The position numbers were made by a program, and so were the translations under genes. Under the pieces are notes generated by a model. The model was not told the origin of the DNA and made no database searches. It worked only from the letters and a program-made list of their open reading frames with translations. DNA of 6,497 nt from Acetobacteraceae bacterium (GTDB lineage: Bacteria > Pseudomonadota > Alphaproteobacteria > Acetobacterales > Acetobacteraceae). The stretch lies in contig JASHVY010000490.1 in the NCBI GenBank assembly GCA_030044345.1, positions 1 to 6,497 on the forward strand, read 5' to 3'. Below, piece after piece: positions 1-5,155 of this stretch. Numbering within the stretch: the stretch's first letter is position 1; each line of letters opens with the position of its first letter.

Positions 1-663
1 CGGGGATAGGCTCGGGCCGGCGTCAAGCAAGCGACGCACCATGGGGCTTTCACGAGTGAGCGGCGTGTCGACGAGCCCAGGTTCGACGAGAGAGACGCGA
101 ACACCGTGCTGCTCCAGCTCTCGACGGGCTGCGTGGCCGAGGCCGACGACGCCCCACTTGCTTGCGATGTAGGCCGGCTCGCCGACATAGCTCTCGCGTC
201 CCGAAACTGACGCCATCAGCACGATGTCGCCGCCGCCCGATTTGATCAGGCACGGTGCCGCCGCCCGGATCGTGTGCGCTGTGCCGACGAGGTTCGTCTC
301 GATCACGTTCCGCCATCGCCCGGGATCGCCAGAGGCGACAAGCGACTGCTCGGCGACTCCCGCGTTCGCTACGACCGCGTCGAGGCGGCCGAGCTTCTCG
401 ACGGTGCGCCCCACTGCCTGCTCGACGGAATCGAAATCACGGACGTCGATCTTTACATGCGACGCCGTAAGTCCTTCCGCGACGAGCCGATTTGTCGCCT
501 CGGCGAGTTCATCGTCGACGAGTGACGCAACGACGACGGTGGCGCCAGCAATTCCGCAGGATCGCGCGCACGCGAACCCAATTCCTCTTGCGCCGCCGGT
601 AATCAGGACAACACGCCCTGCAAGAGGGCCGCCCTGCTGCGCTGCTGGCGTAATCGTGCTCAC
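1..663 (-). CDS. Short-chain dehydrogenase/reductase (SDR), C-terminus cut by window edge
   Basis: NAD(P)-dependent cytoplasmic oxidoreductase of the classical SDR family. The 221 visible codons run in frame without a stop to base 1. Classical SDRs are about 250 residues, so roughly 30 are missing. Motifs in order: nucleotide-binding TGGARGIG (22-29), an Asp-Val pair (73-74), NAG (100-102), Asn124 in the active-site helix, the catalytic Ser152, Tyr165 and Lys169 in YIASK, and PG (195-196). The Ser-to-Tyr spacing of 13 is the family norm, so the enzyme should be active. At the end of the second beta strand, where NAD-specific members carry Asp, this protein reads VVVASL with Ser47, so cofactor preference is unclear. 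The GTG start overlaps the ATPase stop as GTGA, which fixes the start and implies translational coupling. As last visible gene of an importer operon it probably acts on the imported sugar, polyol or a derivative; the substrate is inferred only. Confidence 0.9.
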   Translation of the reverse strand, partial: MSTITPAAQQGGPLAGRVVLITGGARGIGFACARSCGIAGATVVVASLVDDELAEATNRLVAEGLTASHVKIDVRDFDSVEQAVGRTVEKLGRLDAVVANAGVAEQSLVASGDPGRWRNVIETNLVGTAHTIRAAAPCLIKSGGGDIVLMASVSGRESYVGEPAYIASKWGVVGLGHAARRELEQHGVRVSLVEPGLVDTPLTRESPMVRRLLDAGPSLSP

Positions 664-1502
664 AGGTCCGCCTCCGTCATCCCTCCCGTAATCAGCCCGA
701 CGAGTTGCATCCCAGAGACCTCGCCGTTCCTGAGGTCGAGGTCCGCGACTTTGCGGCCAAGGCGCATCACAGCCACTCGGTGGGCGACACGAAGGACATG
801 CTCCATGTTGTGACTTACGAGAAGCGTCGCGACACCGTGTTCGCTCAGACCCTCGACGAGCGAGAGCACCGCCTCGGTCTGACGGACGCCAAGTGCAGCG
901 ACAGGCTCATCCATGACGACGACCTTGCGCTGCCAGAGCACTGCGCGGGCAATGGCGACCGCTTGGCGCTGCCCGCCGGAAAGAGCACCAGCCTTCGCCG
1001 TGACTGGCGGGAGGTCAAGACCAAGCCGATCGAATGCCGCCTCCACCTCGCGACGCATCCGGCGCTTGTCGAGGAAGCGCAGCGCACGGCCGACTGCACC
1101 GCCGCGATAGAGCTCGCGGCCGAGATAGACGTTGTCCGCGATACTCAACGTCTGCACGAGCGCCAGGTTCTGGAACACCGTCTCGACGCCGGCTTCGCGT
1201 GCCGCCTTCGGGCCATGCTCGGCGAACGGCTCACCGTCGATCAGCACCTCACCGGTGTCCGGTTTGCTCACCCCCGATATGATCGACACGAGCGTGCTCT
1301 TGCCGGCGCCGTTGTCGCCGACGAGCGCGAGAACCTCTCCCCGTCGCAGCTCGAGCGAAACGCCACGCAGTGCAGTGACGGGTCCGTAGCGCTTGCTCAC
1401 GTCGCGGATGGCGAGCACCTGTCCGTCGCCTTTTGACAGCATCTTTTCAACGCCGTTGCCGGGCGTTGGCAACGCTTCAGCGCTGGAAGCCGAGTGTATC
1501 AC
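660..1502 (-). CDS. Sugar-type ABC importer ATP-binding protein, single nucleotide-binding domain (CUT2 class)
   Basis: ATPase that powers the importer from the cytoplasmic face of the inner membrane. All motifs are present: Walker A GDNGAGKST (62-70), Q-loop Gln111, signature LSGGQ (174-178), Walker B VVVMDE with Asp198 and Glu199, and H-loop His231. The stretch after Walker B reads PVAALG, typical of sugar ATPases of the RbsA/XylG/FrcA group. At 280 residues it has one nucleotide-binding domain, unlike the roughly 500-residue duplicated RbsA, so it should work as a homodimer, as FrcA-type proteins do. The GTG start overlaps the permease stop as GTGA. The domain proper begins near residue 28, leaving an N-terminal extension of about 27 residues. 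ATG at 1440-1442 (residue 21) is an alternative start, but the overlap favours the GTG. The 3' end overlaps the dehydrogenase gene in the same way. Confidence 0.93.
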   Translation of the reverse strand: MIHSASSAEALPTPGNGVEKMLSKGDGQVLAIRDVSKRYGPVTALRGVSLELRRGEVLALVGDNGAGKSTLVSIISGVSKPDTGEVLIDGEPFAEHGPKAAREAGVETVFQNLALVQTLSIADNVYLGRELYRGGAVGRALRFLDKRRMRREVEAAFDRLGLDLPPVTAKAGALSGGQRQAVAIARAVLWQRKVVVMDEPVAALGVRQTEAVLSLVEGLSEHGVATLLVSHNMEHVLRVAHRVAVMRLGRKVADLDLRNGEVSGMQLVGLITGGMTEADL

Positions 1503-2620
1503 CGCGTTCCGTATTCACGCGTTGCTACCCCCCCAACCGTCTCGGGCTGCTCAGACCCGCCCGTGCTGTCATTTCCCGACGATTCCGCGTCGATTATCCT
1601 CATCGGTAGTCGCTCGATCCGCTGATAAAGCACGTCGAGACCGGCGGCGACGATGAGTGCAGCACCCACAGCAAGGTTTGCCACATATGGCCCGATGTTG
1701 ATGAGGATCAGCCCATCATCGAGAACGCCGATGAATAAGATCCCCGCGAGTGTGCCCCACAGCGAGCCACGGCCACCGTTGAACGCCACTCCACCGAGGA
1801 GGATGGCCGTGAGGACCTCAAGCTCGAGCCCAAGTCCGATCTGGACGGAAGCGCCGTCGAGCTGCGATGTGAGGATGAGCCCGCCCGCAGCAGCAGCGAG
1901 CCCGGAAAGGACATAGATGAGGCATGGGAGCCGCCGAGTCGCGACGCCAACGGCCTCAGCCGCTTCCGGATTCGCACCGATCCCTATCAGGTGGCGGCCG
2001 ATTGGTGTCTCATACCAACAGTAGACGCCGACGACGAAGACGGCGACGAAGATCACCACGGGTGCCGGGATGCCGACAACCTGACCGTTGCCGAGAACAG
2101 CAAAGGCCGGCCCAAATCCAGAGCGGGTGGCATCAGCCGTGATCGTCTGTGCGACGCCTGATGCGCCCGCGTAGCCGCCCAACGTGACGATGACGGGCGA
2201 GAACCGGAAGTAGCCAACGAGGACCCCGTTCATCAGCCCCCAGAGGGCACCGACGAGAAGCGCGCCGGCAATCGAAAGTCCGAGCGGCCAGCCCATTACC
2301 TTGTTGAATTCCCCGAAGCAGGCTGCGACGAGACCGGCGAGCGAGCCGACCGAGAGGTCGAGTTTGCCCGCGACCAGGAGCATGGCACCCGGTACTGCGA
2401 CCATTCCGACCACGGACACCTGGAGCAGGATGACGAGCAGGTTGGAGCGAGTGAGGAAGCTGCTATTGGCAAAGGTAAAGTAGGTTCCTAGCGCCAGCAA
2501 AGCGACGAAGAGTCCGCCGCCTTGGGCCGCCCCGAGTCGTCGGAGCGCGTGATGGTCCACGGTGTTGATGCTCAGATTCACTCTCGGCTTCGCCCGCAGG
2601 ACGTCGGACAGACCTGCCAT
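1499..2620 (-). CDS. Sugar-type ABC importer permease (RbsC/FrcC family, BPD_transp_2)
   Basis: Inner-membrane channel subunit of the importer, 373 residues. It is strongly hydrophobic with about eight to ten membrane segments between residues 33 and 333. Family landmarks are GKLDLSVGS (85-93, usually GGIDLSVGS), the NG...SPVIVTLGG stretch (131-149), the cytoplasmic coupling loop YETPIGRHLIGIGANPEAAE (203-222) that contacts the ATPase, and LLGGVAFNGGRGSLWGTLAG (274-293). There is a hydrophilic N-terminus of about 30 residues and a Ser/Gly-rich C-terminal tail of about 40 residues after the last membrane segment, longer than in RbsC, with no motif I recognise. The ATG start is preceded by AGGGG at 2627-2631, six bases away. 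It lies 57 bp downstream of the binding-protein gene, across a stem-loop, and its stop overlaps the ATPase start. The family is clear; the transported compound cannot be read from this sequence. Confidence 0.93.
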   Translation of the reverse strand: MAGLSDVLRAKPRVNLSINTVDHHALRRLGAAQGGGLFVALLALGTYFTFANSSFLTRSNLLVILLQVSVVGMVAVPGAMLLVAGKLDLSVGSLAGLVAACFGEFNKVMGWPLGLSIAGALLVGALWGLMNGVLVGYFRFSPVIVTLGGYAGASGVAQTITADATRSGFGPAFAVLGNGQVVGIPAPVVIFVAVFVVGVYCWYETPIGRHLIGIGANPEAAEAVGVATRRLPCLIYVLSGLAAAAGGLILTSQLDGASVQIGLGLELEVLTAILLGGVAFNGGRGSLWGTLAGILFIGVLDDGLILINIGPYVANLAVGAALIVAAGLDVLYQRIERLPMRIIDAESSGNDSTGGSEQPETVGGVATREYGTR

Positions 2621-2626
2621 GGCTCA

Positions 2627-2631
2627 CCCCT
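2627..2631 (-). promoter_or_regulatory. Ribosome binding site of the permease gene
   Basis: AGGGG on the minus strand, six bases before the ATG at 2618-2620. It lies just downstream of the intercistronic stem-loop, so the permease has its own initiation site and does not depend on coupling to the binding-protein gene. Confidence 0.5.
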
Positions 2632-2648
2632 GCTCCCGCTTCGCTGTG

Positions 2649-2673
2649 CGACGATCCAGTGCGTCGATCGTCG
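2649..2673 (-). promoter_or_regulatory. Intercistronic stem-loop between binding-protein and permease genes
   Basis: Perfect inverted repeat CGACGATC / GATCGTCG (2649-2656 and 2666-2673) with a 9-base loop, starting four bases after the binding-protein stop codon on the transcribed strand. No T-run follows, so it is not a standard intrinsic terminator. In several binding-protein importer operons, malE-malF being the classic case, a hairpin here protects the upstream message and lowers expression of the membrane components. That role is inferred from position. Confidence 0.5.
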
Positions 2674-2677
2674 TCAC

Positions 2678-3727
2678 TCAGCCGAGTTCCTTGAGCAACC
2701 TCTTCCCTAGCTCCTGGGTCTGGTAGTTGACGAGCACGTAGGGGAAGTTGATCTCCGTCGGCCCTGTCCCTTGAACGGCGTTGATCGTGGCGTTCACCGA
2801 TGCCGCACCGATCGCGACCGCATCGAGCGCACCCGTTGCTCGTATTGGGCTTCCGGCGAGGATGGCTTGGATCACCGGCGCCGAACCATCAAACCCACAG
2901 ATGAACATCTCCTTCTTCCGCAGCTCGCTCGGATGCGTTTGGAGGAAGGCGTGCAGACACCCGTCGCATCCTTCGTCGGCGATGCAGATGAATATATTGA
3001 TGTTAGGGTGCGCCTCGAGCATGGCCTGCGCGGCAGGGAGCGTCTCCGGGGAGAGCACCCCCTCATGTTGGGCGACGACCTTGGTGCCCGGGGCGATTTT
3101 CTGGAGCGCCGCAACTGCACCCTGGATGCGCTGGTGCCCGGTGAGCTGGATCTCATGCGTAAGCAACGCCACCTCCGCCTTGCCACCGAGGGTCTCGTTC
3201 ACCCATTGACCCGCATAAGTCCCAACGAGGCGCGCGCCCTGAAGGTTGTTGAAGATCACCCAACCATCGACATTAGGTAGTGCGTTGTCAGAATAGTCGA
3301 GGAACCTGATCCCCGACTGGTGTGCCTTCACGATCAGCGGCTGGAGGCTCCTGTTGTCAAGTGGAAGCACAATGATCCCGGCAACGCCTTCGGCGATCCA
3401 AGTCTCGATTTCTGAGAGCTGGGCGTCGAGTTGCGAGTTGGCATGGCTCTCAAGCAGCTCATAGCCACGCTTGGCGGCCGCTTCTCTCGCCCCGACCATC
3501 AGCGGTTGCCAGATCGAGGCGCTTGTGTCCGGTTGGCTGAAACCAATCTTCTTCGACTTCGCCGCCGCGGTTGGCTGGAAGGGTGCAGTTGAAGCGGCGC
3601 TGGCTTGCCCGGCCATCCCGAGCGCGACGGTCGCTCCGCCGGCCGCCATTCCACCAAATAATGCTCGACGGCCAATTGGGCGCTCCGTCAGGCCACCCGC
3701 GCACGCGCGATCGCTACCTTCCCCCAC
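2678..3727 (-). CDS. Periplasmic sugar-type ABC substrate-binding protein (Peripla_BP_4 / RbsB-like) with putative Tat signal
   Basis: Captures the substrate in the periplasm and delivers it to the permease. From the chosen GTG (3725-3727) it has 349 residues. The N-terminus has a twin-arginine motif GRRALFGG (R20-R21), a hydrophobic stretch (about 24-40) and an Ala-x-Ala site QASA|AS (after residue 44); there is no lipobox. The mature part is a type-1 periplasmic fold: first strand KKIGFSQPD (59-67), GVAGIIVLPLDN (114-125), GHQRIQGAVAAL (197-208), hinge-region ICIADEGCDG (247-256) and GFDGSAPVI (278-286). The start was chosen because AGGAGGGG precedes this GTG; a longer frame from GTG at 3788-3790 would put 40 residues before the arginines and lacks a clear ribosome site. 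Mature cysteines include a CxxC pair (C254, C257), which is unusual. It is the first gene of the importer operon. The ligand is undetermined; several pocket positions differ from RbsB, so ribose should not be assumed. Confidence 0.9.
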   Translation of the reverse strand: MGEGSDRACAGGLTERPIGRRALFGGMAAGGATVALGMAGQASAASTAPFQPTAAAKSKKIGFSQPDTSASIWQPLMVGAREAAAKRGYELLESHANSQLDAQLSEIETWIAEGVAGIIVLPLDNRSLQPLIVKAHQSGIRFLDYSDNALPNVDGWVIFNNLQGARLVGTYAGQWVNETLGGKAEVALLTHEIQLTGHQRIQGAVAALQKIAPGTKVVAQHEGVLSPETLPAAQAMLEAHPNINIFICIADEGCDGCLHAFLQTHPSELRKKEMFICGFDGSAPVIQAILAGSPIRATGALDAVAIGAASVNATINAVQGTGPTEINFPYVLVNYQTQELGKRLLKELG

Positions 3728-3734
3728 TGCTCTA

Positions 3735-3745
3735 TCCCCCCTCCT
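3735..3745 (-). promoter_or_regulatory. Strong ribosome binding site deciding the binding-protein start
   Basis: On the minus strand AGGAGG (3740-3745) runs into further Gs and lies 7 to 12 bases before the GTG at 3725-3727, depending on which part of the G-run pairs. It is the best Shine-Dalgarno match in the window, which suits a highly expressed binding protein. It argues for the 349-residue product over the upstream GTG at 3788-3790. Confidence 0.6.
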
Positions 3746-3843
3746 GGTCAATACTGGAACGCCACTCGCCGCACACGGCCCGACAGGCACAGGTGCGTAA
3801 TCGGGTGGAGCACATCGTCACCACCCAGAAACGTTATGTTTGG

Positions 3844-3862
3844 TCTGGCGCCGCGCCCCAGA
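3844..3862. promoter_or_regulatory. Candidate operator palindrome upstream of the importer operon
   Basis: TCTGG and CCAGA flank a 9-base GC-rich centre, making a 19-base dyad about 115 bp upstream of the binding-protein start. Sugar importers of this class are often controlled by LacI- or GntR-type repressors that bind dyads of this size. The arms are only five bases, so chance is a real possibility. Confidence 0.2.
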
Positions 3863-3973
3863 TTTGGCAACGGCGCACATTCGGCCATTGCAACACTCCC
3901 CCCGACCAACGCCGGCGGCTTCGCTGACTCGCGCTCCAGAAACGCAACGAAAGGCTGCGACGACGGAGTTTAA

Positions 3974-4002
3974 TTGTCAATAGCAGGGCGAGGATTTAAC
4001 CT
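3974..4002 (+). promoter_or_regulatory. Candidate sigma-70-type promoter for the threonine aldolase gene
   Basis: TTGTCA (3974-3979) resembles a -35 box and is followed after 17 bases by TAACCT (3997-4002), a weak -10 box keeping the first, second and last consensus bases. It lies in the most AT-rich stretch of the gap, about 45 bp before the ATG. The short palindrome ATTGTCAAT (3973-3981) overlaps the -35 and could be an operator half. Confidence 0.35.
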
Positions 4003-4032
4003 GTCATCACTCGGATAGATTGGCAAGGCCAC

Positions 4033-4040
4033 GGGGCAGG
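4033..4040 (+). promoter_or_regulatory. Ribosome binding site deciding the threonine aldolase start
   Basis: GGGGCAGG ends five bases before ATG at 4046-4048. The in-frame GTG at 4040-4042 lies partly inside this purine run and has a poorer site. The ATG also gives the family's usual N-terminus MIDLRSDTVT. Confidence 0.5.
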
Positions 4041-4045
4041 TGGCG

Positions 4046-5077
4046 ATGATTGATCTGCGCTCGGACACGGTGACGACGCCCTCCGAGGGCATGCGCGCGG
4101 CGATGTCCCGAGCGCGCGTCGGGGACGATCAGTATGGCGAAGACCCATCAGTCAATGAGCTGCAAACGCGGCTCGCGACCCTGCTGGGCAAGGAGGCCGC
4201 GCTGTTCGTCGCGAGCGGGACGATGGCAAACCAGATTGCCCTGAGGGTCCTGACCGTGCCCGGCGACGAAGTCATCGTTGGTGATGAGGCGCATATTGTC
4301 TGGCACGAAGCGGGAGCAGCGAGTGCGAATGCAGGCGTGCAATTCAGCGTCGTCGGTCGTGGGGGAATTTTCACGGCCGCAGATGTCGAAAAGGCATTCA
4401 AACCACGCGACCATATTGTTTTCCCTGCGACAGCCCTTGTCGCGATCGAGAACACTCACAACCGCGGCGGCGGCATCGTGTTCCCTCAGGACGTCGTCCG
4501 TGAGATCTGCGCCACGGCCAGTGCGCTGCAGCTCCCGACCTATCTCGACGGAGCGCGCCTGTTCAATGCTGCCGCGGCAACCGGCCTTTCCCTCGCTGCG
4601 TTGGCCGGGCCGTTCGATCTGGTGTCGGTCGCACTGTCGAAGGGTCTCGGGTGCCCGGTAGGCAGTGTGCTTGCCGGTTGCATCGAGCACATTACACGGG
4701 CGGTTCGCCTGCGCCGGATGTTTGGCGGCGCAATGCGGCAGGCGGGAATCCTGGCCGCGGCAGGACTCTATGCGCTCGACCACAATCTCGATCGGCTTTC
4801 CGAGGACCACGCGAATGCTAGGCTGATTGCCGAACGCATCGCCGGATTGCGCGGCATCGAACTCGATCTGGCAACGGTGCAGACCAACATCGTTATCTTT
4901 CGACTGGCGGCACCGGCGCCGGCCGCCGCGGAGTTCGTCGCGGCAGCGAAGCAGAGCGGCGTGCTTCTCTCCGCGTTTGGAGCGCGAATCGTCCGGGCCA
5001 CGACCCATCTCGACCTCAGTACAGAGCAGTGCGTGGCTGCGGCGCAAGTGCTCTCCGAGCTCGCCGCAACCTGGTAG
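4046..5077 (+). CDS. ltaE: Low-specificity L-threonine aldolase (PLP-dependent, beta-eliminating lyase family)
   Basis: Cytoplasmic fold-type I PLP enzyme that cleaves L-threonine and L-allo-threonine to glycine and acetaldehyde, and often other beta-hydroxy amino acids. The 343 residues match the usual length (about 330-350). It opens with MIDLRSDTVTTPS and carries GDDQYGEDPSVNELQ (26-40), cofactor-contacting SGTMAN (57-62), His83 stacking on the PLP ring, ENTHNRGGG (135-143), YLDGARLFNA (166-175) with Asp168 and Arg171, the Schiff-base Lys199 in SVALSKGLGCPVGS, and GGAMRQAG (227-234). The position I align with E. coli His126, just before ENTH, is Val125 here; this is from memory of the family. 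The gene diverges from the importer operon and converges on the DadA-like gene, so it is probably monocistronic. Related beta-hydroxy amino acid aldolases with a different preferred substrate are the main alternative. L rather than D specificity follows from family membership. Confidence 0.92.
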   Translation: MIDLRSDTVTTPSEGMRAAMSRARVGDDQYGEDPSVNELQTRLATLLGKEAALFVASGTMANQIALRVLTVPGDEVIVGDEAHIVWHEAGAASANAGVQFSVVGRGGIFTAADVEKAFKPRDHIVFPATALVAIENTHNRGGGIVFPQDVVREICATASALQLPTYLDGARLFNAAAATGLSLAALAGPFDLVSVALSKGLGCPVGSVLAGCIEHITRAVRLRRMFGGAMRQAGILAAAGLYALDHNLDRLSEDHANARLIAERIAGLRGIELDLATVQTNIVIFRLAAPAPAAAEFVAAAKQSGVLLSAFGARIVRATTHLDLSTEQCVAAAQVLSELAATW

Positions 5078-5081
5078 ATGC

Positions 5082-5098
5082 CGCCCGGCCTTCGGGCG
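5082..5098. terminator. GC-rich hairpin in the convergent gap, possible weak terminator
   Basis: CGCCCG (5082-5087) and CGGGCG (5093-5098) form a 6-bp stem with a 5-base loop, beginning four bases after the threonine aldolase stop. No T-run follows on either strand, so it does not meet the intrinsic-terminator pattern; it may be a 3'-end stabiliser or act with Rho. The rest of the 78-bp gap shows nothing else. Confidence 0.3.
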
Positions 5099-5155
5099 CG
5101 TCCGAGGTGATCGATGGCGCGCCGGTCTGGGTTGGTAGCGTGATCGCCCGTCAGG

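Larger units (their letters stand above)
3728..4045. other. Divergent intergenic region between importer operon and threonine aldolase gene
   Basis: About 318 bp without a credible gene. It must hold promoters for both directions. For the plus strand I see a plausible promoter at 3974-4002. For the minus strand no convincing -35/-10 pair or GG-N10-GC sigma-54 site was found by eye. Small inverted repeats are present: GGGTGG/CCACCC (3803-3808, 3821-3826), TCTGG/CCAGA (3844-3848, 3858-3862) and ATTGTCAAT (3973-3981). No regulator gene is visible in the window, so any repressor or activator of the operon lies elsewhere. Confidence 0.6.

Noticed and set aside
705..1436. A 243-codon plus-strand frame opposite the ATPase gene
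   Set aside because: It is the antisense shadow of a full ABC ATPase with every motif present; no independent support.
2649..2673. Reading the intercistronic stem-loop as an intrinsic terminator
   Set aside because: No T-run follows and three genes of the same system lie downstream with tight coupling, so full termination here makes little sense.
2771..3280. Plus-strand frames opposite the binding-protein gene
   Set aside because: Compositionally odd, with no motifs, and covered by a clear periplasmic binding protein on the other strand.
3728..3790. Upstream GTG start (3788-3790) giving a 370-residue binding protein
   Set aside because: It lacks a good ribosome site and would leave an unusually long 40-residue stretch before the twin arginines, while an AGGAGG run sits just before the inner GTG at 3725-3727.
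3860..3930. Possible sigma-54 (-24/-12) promoter near TTGGTC...TTGC on the minus strand
   Set aside because: The GG and GC elements are 14 bases apart instead of the required 10.
4148..5047. A 299-codon open frame on the minus strand, antisense to the threonine aldolase gene
   Set aside because: It has no recognisable family, no ribosome site and an Arg/Cys/His-rich composition typical of the antisense of a high-GC gene; the plus strand encodes a complete conserved enzyme.
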